Assembly (NCBI RefSeq): GCF_003086695.1
Contig: NZ_CP025999.1
Span: 3,734,344 to 3,798,343, forward strand
Direction of reading: 5' to 3'
Source of the DNA: Stenotrophomonas sp. SAU14A_NAIMI4_8
GTDB lineage: Bacteria; Pseudomonadota; Gammaproteobacteria; Xanthomonadales; Xanthomonadaceae
DNA length: 64,000 nt
The notes below the pieces were generated by a model, which worked only from the letters and a program-made list of their open reading frames with translations, was not told the DNA's origin and did not search any database. Both the position numbers and the translations under genes were made by a program. This document shows, piece after piece, positions 17,321-26,479 of this stretch (its first letter is position 1; every line of letters starts with the position of its first letter).

Positions 17321-17583
17321 AACAACGTTGTCACATTCTTTCGATGGACGGCGGCGGTTTGTCAACTTCCAATCTGCACCGGTTCGCGCGGGTGCTGCAC
17401 TGCGCAAGGACACCCGAGGCAATCCCGCTGAATGGGCGACAGGCCTTGACGCTTGTGAGACAACGGCCTGCGGGACCGAACGACCATCACGCGGTGTAAA
17501 CGTTTACCCGGCACTTGATTCGTTGCGTCGCAGCAACGAAAGTGTCACGAACTCGTTGACATCGTTGTCAGCGCAGTTACAGA
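17321..17583. promoter_or_regulatory. Divergent nagP/glk control region with LacI-type palindromes
   Basis: The 375-base divergent gap 17267-17641 holds three LacI-type sites. Site 1 has the perfect 10-bp core ACAACGTTGT at 17322-17331, on the nagP side. Site 2 is GTAAACGTTTAC at 17496-17507, a perfect 12-bp palindrome of a different class. Site 3 is TGACATCGTTGTCA at 17557-17570, one mismatch from TGACAACGTTGTCA, overlapping a TTGACA -35 at 17556-17561 with TACAGA at 17578-17583 as a possible -10 for glk. A TTGACA -35 for nagP lies on the minus strand at 17365-17360. Two operator classes suggest two regulators. The sites are seen; binding is inferred. Confidence 0.65.
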
Positions 17584-17641
17584 CTCCGCCCCATCGCCGG
17601 GTCTTTCGTGGGCCCGGTACCCACCTGCAGCAGGAGCCCGC

Positions 17642-18658
17642 GTGACCGCCAGCCATCCCGCCCCGGCCCATGTGCTTTCCCGTCACGCGCCCTCGTTCCT
17701 GGCCGCTGACGTCGGTGGCACCCATGTGCGCGTGGCCCGGGTGCAGGCCAGCGGCGATGCCGCCCATCCGGTGCAGGTGCTGGACTACCGCAAGTACCGC
17801 AACGCCGACCATGCCGGCCTGGCCGCCATCCTTTCCGACTTCCTGGGCGACGACGCCCGCCCCGCGCACTGCGTGGTGGCCACCGCCGGCTACGCCCGCG
17901 AAGACGGCACGGTGATCACCGCCAACGTGCCCTGGCCGTTGTCGGCGCGGCAGATCGAAGCCGAGGTGGGCGTGCAGCGCGTGCACATCGTCAACGACTT
18001 CGAAGCAGTGGCCTATGCCGCCGCGCAGGTCGATGCCAGCGGCGTGCTGCACCTGTGCGGGCCCGAAAGCGCCGCGCGCGGCCCGACCCTGGTGGTCGGC
18101 CCCGGCACCGGCCTGGGCGCGGCGTTGTGGATTCCCACCGCGAACGGCCCGGTGGTCCTGGCCACCGAAGCCGGCCAGCCCACCCTGGCGGCCAGCACCG
18201 CGCTGGAAATGGACATCGTGCGCCACATGCAGCGCGAGCGTGCGCATGTGTCGATCGAACACGCCCTGTCCGGCCCCGGCCTGATGAACCTGTACCACGC
18301 TGTCTGCGCCCTGCAGGGCGATGCCCCGCAGCTGGCCAGCCCCGACGCGGTGACCGCGGCGGCCATGTCCGGCAGCGATGCACACGCACGGCAGGCGCTG
18401 GATGTGTTCTGCGGCCTGCTGGGCAGCACCATCGGCGACATGGCGCTGTTCTACGGCGCCCACGGTGGCGTGTACCTGGCCGGCGGCATCCTGCCGCAGA
18501 TCCGCGAATACCTGCGCGCCAGCACCTTCGTCGAACGCTACCTGCAGAAGGGGCCGATGGGCGAAGCGCTGGCACGCATCCCGGTGAAGGTGGTCGAGCA
18601 TGGGCAGCTGGGCGTGATCGGCGCCGCCAGCTGGTTCCTGCTGCACCACCCCGCCTGA
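17642..18658 (+). CDS. glk: Glucokinase-family sugar kinase, likely NagK-II
   Basis: A 338-residue ROK-unrelated glucokinase of the Glk (E. coli) family. It has the phosphate-binding ADVGGTHVRVARV, the sugar-site HIVNDFEAVAYAA, the adenosine-site VVGPGTGLGAALW and the late GGVYLAGGILPQI. In Xanthomonadaceae GlcNAc loci, kinases of this family are named NagK-II and phosphorylate GlcNAc; glucose is the alternative substrate. GTG 17642 is chosen because AGGAG lies 5 bases upstream. It is the first gene rightward of the divergent control region, with a -35-like TTGACA overlapping a candidate operator. Family assignment is sure; the sugar is inferred from context. Confidence 0.9.
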   Translation: MTASHPAPAHVLSRHAPSFLAADVGGTHVRVARVQASGDAAHPVQVLDYRKYRNADHAGLAAILSDFLGDDARPAHCVVATAGYAREDGTVITANVPWPLSARQIEAEVGVQRVHIVNDFEAVAYAAAQVDASGVLHLCGPESAARGPTLVVGPGTGLGAALWIPTANGPVVLATEAGQPTLAASTALEMDIVRHMQRERAHVSIEHALSGPGLMNLYHAVCALQGDAPQLASPDAVTAAAMSGSDAHARQALDVFCGLLGSTIGDMALFYGAHGGVYLAGGILPQIREYLRASTFVERYLQKGPMGEALARIPVKVVEHGQLGVIGAASWFLLHHPA

Positions 18659-18793
18659 TCGGCAATACGCAGTACGCAACACGCTGTACGCGCTGTATCC
18701 GCACCACCGCGCAGGTTGCTGCAGAGGCAGCCGTGCGCGTTCCTACCTACCGCACGCCGCCGACACCGCAACCCAGTGATGAGGAGAGACATC

Positions 18794-21418
18794 ATGAACA
18801 CCCGCAAGACTCTGCTTTCGGCAGCCATCGTCGGCTGCCTCGCCTTCTCGGCGCATGCACAGCAAACGACCCCGCAGGACCTGGACACCGTGCAGGTGGT
18901 GGGTATCCGTGCCAGCCTGGAAAAGTCGCTGGACACCAAGCGCAACAACGTGGGTGTGTCTGAAGCGATCACCGCCGAAGACATCGGCAAGTTCCCCAGC
19001 ACCAACGTCGCCGAAGCGCTGTCGCAGATTCCGGGCGTGACCCTGGACCGTCGCTTCGGCCAGGGCGAGCGTGTCAGCATCGACGGCACCGATCCCAGCC
19101 TCAACCTGTCCTTCCTGGACAACCACCCGGTGGCGCAGGCCATCTGGCTGTACGGCGAACAGCCCAACCGCGGCTTCGACTACACCCTGCTGGCGCCGCA
19201 GATCCTGGGCCGCGCTGAAATCATCAAGTCCTCCGAAGCGCGCCTGACCGAAGGCAGCCTGGGCGGCACCGTGCTGATGCACACCCGCCAGCCGCTGGAC
19301 ATGAAGCAGAACGAAGTGGCCGCTTCGGTGGGCTACAGCTACAGCCAGCAGGCCAGTGAAGGCAAGCCGAACGCGGCCGTGCTGTACAGCTGGAAGAACG
19401 ATGCCGAGACCTTCGGCGTGGCCGTGTCGGCGCAGCACTATGAAGAAGCCGTGGACCGCCAGGGCAAGGAAGTGTTCGGCTACGTAAAGGCCAGCACCTT
19501 CGCCAACGCGACCGGCGTGGCCGCCGACGTGGACGTGCCGAACTCGTTCAACGCCGCCTGGTTCCAGCAGGAACGCAAGCGCGACAGCGCCGTGGTCAAC
19601 CTGCAGTTCAAGCCGACCGACGAACTCGAGTTCAACCTGAGCGGCCTGTACATCAAGGAAAAGTTCGACAACTACAACCAGTCGCTCTATTCCTTCCTGA
19701 CCTGGAACCCGGGCACCGTGAACGCGGTGGACCAGCTGGGCACCGTGCGCAACGGCGTGGCCACCAGCGGCCATTCCGATGCCAGCGCCACCGCCAACAG
19801 CGGCACGCTGATCTATGACAACAACGTGCGCCTGTCCGAGGTGACCACCAAGGGCGTGGACCTGCGCGGCGCATGGAAGAGCGAATCGTGGGGCGTCAGC
19901 GGCCAGGTCGGCCAGAGCAAGTCGGAGAACAAGGACCTGGCGCAGTACTTCATCGAACCGTTCTACAACGGTGGCTACAGCTGGAACATGGACAAGGGCA
20001 TCACCTTCGATGACCCGGCCGGTGCCCGCGATCCGGCCAACTGGGGTTCGGCCGGTGGCTGGTTCGGCAACAACGGCGTGTTCTCCACCGAGAGCAAGGA
20101 CACCTACGCCCAGCTCGACTTCAACGTGCAGTTCGACAGCATCTTCAACCAGCTGCAGTTCGGCGTGCGCCATGGCAAGCACGATGAAGCCTTCACCCTG
20201 AACGTGTATGGCGGCGTGACCCCGGGCACCCTGGCCGACGTCGGTACCATCGGCCTGACCGACATCCAGGGCTTCACCGTGGACCAGGGCCGCCACGTGC
20301 AGGCCGGCCGTGACAACGTGTTGAACTGGGTGCGCAACAGCCCGATCGACTACAGCAACCCCGATCCGGCCAGCTACCTCAACAACAGCTGGGCGCTCAC
20401 CCAGACCAACAACGCCGCCTACGCGCAGTTGAACTTCTCCAACGGGCCGCTGCGCGGCAACCTGGGCGTGCGCTACGTCGATTCCAAGACCGAAGGCAGC
20501 GGCTTCGTCTACGGTGGCACCCCCACCCTGACCGACCTGGACAGCAAGTGGCAGACCCGCACCAAGAAGGAAGACTTCGTGCTGCCGTCGCTGAGCCTGG
20601 CCTGGGACACCGACAATGACTGGGTGTTCCGCTTCGCCGCGGCGAAGGTGATCGCCTGGGCGCCGTACAACCAGATGGTCAACAACACCTTCCTCAATGA
20701 CACCACCCTGACCGGCTCGGGCGGCAACGCCGACCTGTCGCCGTACGAGTCGTGGAACTTCAACGCGTCGGCCGAGTACTACTACGCACCGCAGTCGGTG
20801 GTGGCGTGGTCGGTGTTCTACAAGAAGATCGACAACTACATCGACACCTCGGCCACCATCGAGCGCCAGTACAACTCGATCCGCGATACCTCGCCGGCCA
20901 CCTGGGCGAACATCGTCGGTACCAACGGCTGCACCGCCGACGGTTACTGCGATTACAGCATCCAGCGCCCGCGCAACGCCGGCAGCGGCCACGTGAAGGG
21001 CTTCAACATCAGCCTGCAGCAGCCCTTCGGTGAAAGCGGCTTCGGCCTGACCGCCAACTACACCTATGCCAACGGTGAGAACAACACCGGCGATCCGCTG
21101 CCCTACCAGTCGCGCAACGCCATCGCGCTCAGCCCGTACTTCGAAAAGGGCCCGGTGAATGCCCGCCTGACCTACAACTGGCGCGACAGCTACCTGGCCG
21201 GTGGCTACGTGGCCGGTGCGGCCCCGGCCAGCGTGGATGACTACGCTGAACTGGGTGCCAGCTTCGGTTACACCTTCAACGACAACTGGTCGTTGAACAT
21301 CGACGCGCAGAACCTGCTGGACGAGACCTACTTCCAGTACCTGGGCGACAAGGAACACCTGGCCGGCAAGTACAAGAGTGGCCGCCGCTACATGGCCACC
21401 GTGCACTTCAAGTTCTAA
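18794..21418 (+). CDS. TonB-dependent receptor of the GlcNAc/chitin-sugar locus
   Basis: An 874-residue outer-membrane receptor. The signal peptide MNTRKTLLSAAIVGCLAFSA ends at HAQ. The TonB box region is LDTVQVVGIRASLEKSLDTK. The plug has the TBDR subfamily signature VSEAITAEDIGKFPSTNVAE and LSQIPGVTLDRR. A 22-strand barrel follows, ending YMATVHFKF. This subclass (SLDTKR, EDIGKFPSTN) is linked to carbohydrate uptake in Xanthomonadaceae and Caulobacter. Its place between the kinase and the GH20 gene suggests GlcNAc or chitooligosaccharide import, like the Nix receptors of X. campestris. ATG 18794 has GAGGAGAGA nine bases upstream; an in-frame ATG at 18779 is less likely. A hairpin follows the stop. 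Confidence 0.93.
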   Translation: MNTRKTLLSAAIVGCLAFSAHAQQTTPQDLDTVQVVGIRASLEKSLDTKRNNVGVSEAITAEDIGKFPSTNVAEALSQIPGVTLDRRFGQGERVSIDGTDPSLNLSFLDNHPVAQAIWLYGEQPNRGFDYTLLAPQILGRAEIIKSSEARLTEGSLGGTVLMHTRQPLDMKQNEVAASVGYSYSQQASEGKPNAAVLYSWKNDAETFGVAVSAQHYEEAVDRQGKEVFGYVKASTFANATGVAADVDVPNSFNAAWFQQERKRDSAVVNLQFKPTDELEFNLSGLYIKEKFDNYNQSLYSFLTWNPGTVNAVDQLGTVRNGVATSGHSDASATANSGTLIYDNNVRLSEVTTKGVDLRGAWKSESWGVSGQVGQSKSENKDLAQYFIEPFYNGGYSWNMDKGITFDDPAGARDPANWGSAGGWFGNNGVFSTESKDTYAQLDFNVQFDSIFNQLQFGVRHGKHDEAFTLNVYGGVTPGTLADVGTIGLTDIQGFTVDQGRHVQAGRDNVLNWVRNSPIDYSNPDPASYLNNSWALTQTNNAAYAQLNFSNGPLRGNLGVRYVDSKTEGSGFVYGGTPTLTDLDSKWQTRTKKEDFVLPSLSLAWDTDNDWVFRFAAAKVIAWAPYNQMVNNTFLNDTTLTGSGGNADLSPYESWNFNASAEYYYAPQSVVAWSVFYKKIDNYIDTSATIERQYNSIRDTSPATWANIVGTNGCTADGYCDYSIQRPRNAGSGHVKGFNISLQQPFGESGFGLTANYTYANGENNTGDPLPYQSRNAIALSPYFEKGPVNARLTYNWRDSYLAGGYVAGAAPASVDDYAELGASFGYTFNDNWSLNIDAQNLLDETYFQYLGDKEHLAGKYKSGRRYMATVHFKF

Positions 21419-21439
21419 GCCAGCGCAGTGCAACACGCG

Positions 21440-21467
21440 CGACGGGCCCGGTCTTCCGGGCCCGTCG
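21440..21467 (+). terminator. GC-rich hairpin after the TonB receptor
   Basis: A perfect 12-bp stem (21440-21451 with 21456-21467, arm CGACGGGCCCGG) with a TCTT loop lies 21 bases after the receptor stop. There is no T-run, so it may attenuate rather than stop transcription before the hexosaminidase gene 79 bases downstream. Confidence 0.6.
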
Positions 21468-21546
21468 TACGATGGGATACCGGTGGGCGCCCGCACAGGC
21501 GCCTGCGCGGCGGCCACTGCAGGCCGCCCACCACAGGAGTGACACG

Positions 21547-23880
21547 ATGCGATTTTCCCCGCTTGCCCCGCTGCTGCTGGGCACCCTGTTCGCGGCCCTG
21601 CCGGCGCTGGCCGCCGATGCGCCGGCCCTGGATTCGGGCCCCGGCCCGCAACTGCGTGCTGGCAGCCTGATGCTGATTCCCGCGCCGGCGCGGGTACAGC
21701 GCGGCACCGGCGCGGGTATCACCGTGCGTGCCGACACCCCACTGCTGGCCGACGGCGAAGCCGCACAGCGGGTGGCCGCGCAGTTTGCCGACCTGCTGGC
21801 GCGCAGCGGTGGCCCGCGCCTGGCCGCAGCGCGTGAGGGCGCAGTAGCGAACACGGGCAGCATCCAGTTCCAGATCGTGCCGACCTTCCGCGACAGCGGC
21901 GAAAGCTACACGCTGGAAAGCAACGCACAGGGCGTGCGGGTGCAGGCCGGCAACGAGACCGGCCTGTTCTACGGCGCCACCACCCTGGCCCAGCTGGCCA
22001 CCGGCGGCAGCAACGGCGTACTGCCGGCCGTGCAGATTTCCGACGAACCGCGCTTCAGCTGGCGCGGTTTCATGCTCGATTCGGCGCGCCATTTCCAGAG
22101 CCTGGACGAGATCAAGCGCGTGCTCGATGCGATGGCCGCGCACAAGCTCAACACCTTCCATTGGCACCTGACCGACGACCAGGGCTGGCGCATGGAAATC
22201 AAGCGCTACCCGAAGCTGACCAGCGTCGGCAGCTGCCGCCTGCCCGCCGGCGATGGCGGCATCGATCCGGTCAGCGGCAAGCAGTACCCGTACTGCGGCT
22301 ACTACACCCAGGACCAGATCCGCGAAGTGATTGCCTATGCGGCCAAGCTGCATATCCAGGTGATTCCGGAAATCGACGTGCCCGGCCACGCCACCGCCGC
22401 CATTGCGGCCTATCCCGAACTCGGCTCGATCAGCACGCCGCTGCAGCCGATCAGCGAGTGGGGCGTGTTCCCCAACCTGTTCAATACCGAAGACAGCACG
22501 GTGCAGTTCCTGGAAAACGTGCTGGAAGAAGTGATCGCGCTGTTCCCCGCGCGCTACGTGCACGTGGGCGGCGACGAAGCAGTGAAAGACCAGTGGATCG
22601 CCTCGGCGCGCGTGCAGCAGCGCATGCGCCAGCTGGGCATCAAGGATGAGATGGCCATGCAGAGCCACATCATCAAGCGCCTGGAAACCTTTCTGGAAGA
22701 ACACGACCGCCGCCTGATCGGCTGGGACGAGATCCTCGAAGGCGGGCTGCCGCCGCAGGCCACGGTGATGTCCTGGCGCGGCACCGAAGGCGGCCTGGCC
22801 GCGGCCAGCGCCGGCCACGACGTGATCATGTCGCCGGTCACCCACCTGTACCTGGATTACCTGCAGACGGCTTCGCCGAACGAACCGCCGGGCCGCCCGG
22901 CACAGGTGAACCTGGCCAAGCTGTACGCCTTCGAGCCGGTGCCGGCCGAACTGGCCGCCGACAAGCGCGGGCACATCCTGGGCCTGCAGGCGAACATGTT
23001 CACCGAGCACACGCGCAGCTACGCGCGCCTGCAGCACAACCTGTTCCCGCGCCTGGCGGCGGTGGCCGAAACCGGCTGGAGCCCGGTCGCGCAGCGTGAT
23101 TTCCGCGATTTCCTGGCCCGCCTGCCGGCGCAGCTGCAGCGCTACCGTGCCTGGGGCCTGGCCTACGCCCAGACGCCGTTCCAGGTGGCCGTGGGCCAGA
23201 CCGACAACCGCGCCGCCAACACGGTAACGGTGTCGCTGTCCAACCCGCTGGGCTACGAGGTGCGTTACCGCACCGATGGCAAGCCGGTGACCGCGCAGTC
23301 GCCGCTGTACACCACGCCGCTGACCGAGAAGCTGCCGGCCAGCGTGCAGGCGGCCGCGTTCTACCAGGGCCAGATGCTGGCCGCTGCGCCCACCGTGGTC
23401 GACTACAGCGCGCAGTCGCTGCTGAGTCGCCGCAGCCAGCAGCTGCTCAGCTGCGTGGGCGAAAAGGGCCTGGTGCTGCGCCTGGAAGACGACGGCCCGC
23501 GCGAAGGCGAGCGTGCCGTATTCAACGTGGATATCTTCCAGCCGTGCTGGCGCTGGGCCGATGCACAGCTGGCCGGTATCAGCGGCATCGACGTGCGTGC
23601 CGGGCGCATTCCGTACTACTTCCAGCTGGCCCACGACGAACCGGCGCGCAAGTTCGAAAAAGCCACGCGCGCGAACGGTGAAATGCGCATCCGCCGCGGC
23701 GACTGCAGCGGCCCGGTGCTGGCCGAAGTGCCGCTGCCGGAAAAGCCCGATGCCGATGGCTTCGTGACCCTGCACGCCACGCTGCCGGCCGGCATCACCG
23801 GTACCGATGATCTGTGCATCAACTTCACCGGTGATACGCGCCCGGCGATGTGGGTGCTGGATGAGGCCACGCTGCGGTAA
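21547..23880 (+). CDS. Family 20 beta-N-acetylhexosaminidase
   Basis: A 777-residue secreted enzyme that releases terminal GlcNAc/GalNAc from chitooligosaccharides or glycans. It has a signal peptide (MRFSPLAPLLLGTLFAALPA), an N-terminal GH20b domain with GNETGLFYGATTLAQL, and the GH20 barrel with FSWRGFMLDSARHF and NTFHWHLTDDQGWRMEIKRY. The catalytic Asp343-Glu344 pair is in RYVHVGGDEAVKDQW. The C-terminal 180 residues are an accessory domain (chitobiase C-terminal-like region and a beta-sandwich). ATG 21547 has AGGAGTGAC upstream. Located next to the GlcNAc transporter genes, it would make GlcNAc for NagP. Family and catalytic residues are certain. Confidence 0.95.
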   Translation: MRFSPLAPLLLGTLFAALPALAADAPALDSGPGPQLRAGSLMLIPAPARVQRGTGAGITVRADTPLLADGEAAQRVAAQFADLLARSGGPRLAAAREGAVANTGSIQFQIVPTFRDSGESYTLESNAQGVRVQAGNETGLFYGATTLAQLATGGSNGVLPAVQISDEPRFSWRGFMLDSARHFQSLDEIKRVLDAMAAHKLNTFHWHLTDDQGWRMEIKRYPKLTSVGSCRLPAGDGGIDPVSGKQYPYCGYYTQDQIREVIAYAAKLHIQVIPEIDVPGHATAAIAAYPELGSISTPLQPISEWGVFPNLFNTEDSTVQFLENVLEEVIALFPARYVHVGGDEAVKDQWIASARVQQRMRQLGIKDEMAMQSHIIKRLETFLEEHDRRLIGWDEILEGGLPPQATVMSWRGTEGGLAAASAGHDVIMSPVTHLYLDYLQTASPNEPPGRPAQVNLAKLYAFEPVPAELAADKRGHILGLQANMFTEHTRSYARLQHNLFPRLAAVAETGWSPVAQRDFRDFLARLPAQLQRYRAWGLAYAQTPFQVAVGQTDNRAANTVTVSLSNPLGYEVRYRTDGKPVTAQSPLYTTPLTEKLPASVQAAAFYQGQMLAAAPTVVDYSAQSLLSRRSQQLLSCVGEKGLVLRLEDDGPREGERAVFNVDIFQPCWRWADAQLAGISGIDVRAGRIPYYFQLAHDEPARKFEKATRANGEMRIRRGDCSGPVLAEVPLPEKPDADGFVTLHATLPAGITGTDDLCINFTGDTRPAMWVLDEATLR

Positions 23881-23888
23881 GCGCCCCT

Positions 23889-24010
23889 GGGGTCGGATCC
23901 CTTTCCGCAGGAAAGGGCTCTGACCCCGCGGGTCGCGTTGCCCCCATCCACGCATGGCGTGGATCTACTACGGGGTCGGATCCCTTTCCGCAGGAAAGGG
24001 CTCTGACCCC
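23889..24010. repeat. Two 39-base palindromes flanking a SMAG element
   Basis: Identical 39-base imperfect palindromes at 23889-23927 and 23972-24010 (arm GGGGTCGGATCCCTTTCC, loop GCA) flank a minus-strand SMAG element at 23946-23969. The same palindrome family recurs at 33497, 33584 and 49831. It is distinct from SMAG because it lacks the GTAG lead. Confidence 0.85.
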
Positions 24011-24023
24011 GAGCCAGGATCCC

Positions 24024-24416
24024 TCACCCCCGCCAGCGCAGCAGCAGGTCGCGCAGCGGGGTAAAGGTGGTGGCCATGCCCGCCAGCACGCCGATCGTGT
24101 TGGCGATGGCATCCATCGCGTCAGCGCTGCGGTTGCTGGTCAGCGCGCCCTGCGCGAACTCGATGCACACGCCCATCAGCACCAGGCCCACGCCCGCCCA
24201 CAGCAGTGGGCGGCCACGGCGGAACAACTGCACGGCGCTGCCGGCCAGGATGAAATAGGCCAGGACGTGCTCGACCTTGTCGCTGTTCTTCGGCAGGTCC
24301 AGCGGCGGCGGTGGGATCAGGCAGACCACGATCACCACCAGCACCGCCAGCGCCCACAGCGCCGCCCACAGCCGCGGCCGGCGCAGTGGTTTGAGCAGCG
24401 GCAGCGCCGCACTCAC
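24024..24416 (-). CDS. VanZ-like family membrane protein
   Basis: A 130-residue protein with four membrane helices and the VanZ signature: a PxxxSDKVEHVLAYFILA-like stretch (KNSDKVEHVLAYFILAGSA), then GVCIEFAQGALTSNRSADAMD and IANTIGVLAGM. VanZ was named for low-level teicoplanin resistance, but most bacterial members have no known role. The start overlaps the stop of the MidA methyltransferase as ATGA, so the two are translationally coupled. The 39-base palindromes lie just downstream. Confidence 0.88.
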   Translation of the reverse strand: MSAALPLLKPLRRPRLWAALWALAVLVVIVVCLIPPPPLDLPKNSDKVEHVLAYFILAGSAVQLFRRGRPLLWAGVGLVLMGVCIEFAQGALTSNRSADAMDAIANTIGVLAGMATTFTPLRDLLLRWRG

Positions 24417-25597
24417 AGGCGCCAGCTCAGGTCACCCAGTTCGAAGGCCGGCTCGAAATCCACATCGCGCTGCAGGCCGATCACCTGGAAGCGCTCGCCC
24501 ATCTCGGTCGGCAAGGTCAGCTTCTTCACCTGGTCACGCAGCTGGATGCGGCCCACCTCATCGGTGCGCTCTTCGGCCAGTACCAGCACCTGGTCCAGGC
24601 CATTGCCCAGCAGGAAGCTGGCCTGGCTGCAGTAGCCGGCCAGATCGAAGCCGGCGTGCAGGCCGGCCTCGGCCATCGCGGTGAAATCCACCGACGCGGT
24701 GATGTCCTGCAGGCCCGGCCAGCGGTACACCTCGTTGTGCACGTGGTGGCGGTAGAACGCGCGCACCGTGCCGTCATCGCGGTCGTGCTGGTAGAACTCG
24801 GCGCGGCTGTAGCCGTAATCGACGAACAGCATCGCACCGCGCTGCAGGCCACCGGCCACCGCCTGCAGCCAGTACGGCAGCTGCGGCAGCACTTCGGAGC
24901 GATAGCCCTCGGCGAAGGGTTTTTCCAGATAGCGCTCGATATGGCGCACCGCGCCGTTCAGCAGCACATCGGCCGGCTGCGCGCCGCGCATGAAGTTGCC
25001 CTGGCCATCCAGTTCTACGGTTTCTTCATAGACCTCGCCGTCCTTCACCAGGAAGCGCGGCGTGGGCAGCGCGTCGATCACCTCGTTGGCGAACACCACG
25101 CCTTCCCAGTCATCGTCGAACGGGCGGTCCACCCACTCCACGCGCGCGGCCAGCTCGGCCGGCAGGTTCTGCTGCAGGCGCTGCTGCTGGCGCTGGCGCA
25201 GGTCGGCACTGGGTTCCAGGATCGCGTAGCGCGCCGGCAGGGCATCCAGCTCGGCCAGGCGCAGCAGCACGGCTTCGGCGAATGCGCCGGTGCCACCGCC
25301 CAGTTCCAGCAGGCGGGCGTGCGCGCCCAGCTGGCCGAACACCGGCGCCAGCGCATTGGCCACGCTGCCGGCGAACAGCGCGCCCAGTTCCGGCGCGGTG
25401 GTGAAATCGCCACTGCCGCCGAACTTGCTGGCACCGGCGCTGTAATAGCCCCAGCCCGGCGCGTACAGGCACAGTTCCATGAAGCGGGAGAACGGCATCG
25501 CCCCACCCTGCGCAAGGATTTCAGCGCGCAGGGCGGCGGCCAGCTGGTCGCTGTGGGCCAGGGCATCGGCTTCGGGCAGGGGGAAGGTGGGCTGCAT
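24413..25597 (-). CDS. MidA/NDUFAF7-family SAM-dependent methyltransferase
   Basis: A 394-residue class I methyltransferase of the DUF185 (COG1565) family. The N-terminus GGAMPFSRFMELCLYAPGWG and YYSAGASKFGGSGDFTTAPE are diagnostic. The SAM-binding loop is LLELGGGTGAFAEAVL, and GVVFANEVIDALP is the second family motif. The human relative NDUFAF7 dimethylates an arginine of complex I subunit NDUFS2; the bacterial target is not established. ATG 25597 is chosen since the conserved region starts shortly after; the open frame continues upstream but crosses the divergent folM gene. It is divergent from folM with a 58-base gap and coupled to the VanZ gene downstream. Confidence 0.9.
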   Translation of the reverse strand: MQPTFPLPEADALAHSDQLAAALRAEILAQGGAMPFSRFMELCLYAPGWGYYSAGASKFGGSGDFTTAPELGALFAGSVANALAPVFGQLGAHARLLELGGGTGAFAEAVLLRLAELDALPARYAILEPSADLRQRQQQRLQQNLPAELAARVEWVDRPFDDDWEGVVFANEVIDALPTPRFLVKDGEVYEETVELDGQGNFMRGAQPADVLLNGAVRHIERYLEKPFAEGYRSEVLPQLPYWLQAVAGGLQRGAMLFVDYGYSRAEFYQHDRDDGTVRAFYRHHVHNEVYRWPGLQDITASVDFTAMAEAGLHAGFDLAGYCSQASFLLGNGLDQVLVLAEERTDEVGRIQLRDQVKKLTLPTEMGERFQVIGLQRDVDFEPAFELGDLSWRL

Positions 25598-25655
25598 GGC
25601 GTCTTCGAATGCGGTGACAATGGTGCACAGGATAGCCGAGCCTTGGAGGACCCTC

Positions 25656-26393
25656 ATGAGCGACACCGCCCCCGTGGCCCTGATCACCGGCAGCGCACGC
25701 CGGATCGGCGCGGCCATTGCCCGCCAGTTCCACGCCTGTGGCTGGTCGGTGGTGCTGCACGCGCATACATCCAGCGCCGAACTGCAGCAGGCCGCCTTCG
25801 ATCTGGAAAACGTCCGCCCCGGCAGCGTGCTGGCCCTGCAGGCCGACCTGCGTGACGCCGCCGCCCTGCCCGACCTGGTGGACCAGGCGGCGGCCCACTT
25901 CGGCCGCCTGGACGCGCTGGTCAACAACGCCTCCAACTTCTTCGCCACCCCGCTGGGCCAGGTCACCGCCGAGGCGATGGACGAACTGTATGCGGTGAAC
26001 GCACGCGCCCCGCTGCTGCTGGCCCAGGCCGCCGCACCGCACCTGCGCCGCCAGCACGGCAGCATCGTGAACCTGACCGACCTGCACGGCACCGACCCGA
26101 TGCGCGACCACGTGGCCTACACGATGGCCAAGGCCGCGCTGGAAATGGCCACCCGTTCGCTGGCGCTGGAGCTGGCGCCGAAGGTGCGGGTGAACGCGGT
26201 CGCCCCGGGCGCGATCCTGTGGCCGGAACAGGGCAAGGATGATTTCGCCCGCGAAGCGCTGCTGGCGCGCACGCCGCTGGCGCGGATCGGCACCGTGGAA
26301 GAGATTGCCGAGGCGGTCTACTGGCTGGTGGCCGATGCGCAGTTCGTGACCGGCCACACGCTGCGCGTGGATGGCGGCCGCACCGTCAGTTGA
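25656..26393 (+). CDS. folM: Pteridine reductase / dihydromonapterin reductase, SDR family
   Basis: A 245-residue short-chain dehydrogenase. The cofactor loop is TGSARRIGAAIA, in which the Arg-Arg variant of the usual TGxxxGIG is typical of pteridine reductases (PTR1, FolM). It also has LVNNASNFF, the catalytic Tyr and Lys in VAYTMAKAAL, and NAVAPGAILWPE. Pteridine reductases reduce dihydropterins with NADPH. The convergent neighbour folK, of the folate pathway, supports a pterin role. ATG 25656 has TTGGAGGA 8 bases upstream. Another SDR function cannot be excluded, but the ARRIG loop and context favour FolM. Confidence 0.88.
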   Translation: MSDTAPVALITGSARRIGAAIARQFHACGWSVVLHAHTSSAELQQAAFDLENVRPGSVLALQADLRDAAALPDLVDQAAAHFGRLDALVNNASNFFATPLGQVTAEAMDELYAVNARAPLLLAQAAAPHLRRQHGSIVNLTDLHGTDPMRDHVAYTMAKAALEMATRSLALELAPKVRVNAVAPGAILWPEQGKDDFAREALLARTPLARIGTVEEIAEAVYWLVADAQFVTGHTLRVDGGRTVS

Positions 26394-26400
26394 ACGTTCC

Positions 26401-26460
26401 GCCGGGCATGGCCCGGCGCTACCGATGCGGGCGGCGGGTAGCGCCGGGCCGTGCCCGGCG
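26401..26460. repeat. Inverted pair of SMAG elements
   Basis: A minus-strand SMAG at 26401-26422 and a plus-strand SMAG at 26438-26460 (CGCCGGGC-type arms) face outward between the convergent folM and folK genes. Together they can form a larger hairpin and may serve as a bidirectional terminator. Confidence 0.85.
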
Positions 26461-26479
26461 AGCGCAGCGGGAACCGCCA

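Noticed and set aside
14765..17431. Long plus-strand frame of 888 codons opposite the nag operon
   Set aside because: It is a mirror of nagP, nagR and nagB-II, and its product is His/Gln/Arg-rich with no recognisable domain.
18743..21517. Long minus-strand frame opposite the TonB receptor
   Set aside because: Antisense shadow of a clear receptor gene; composition typical of reverse-complement GC-rich coding DNA.
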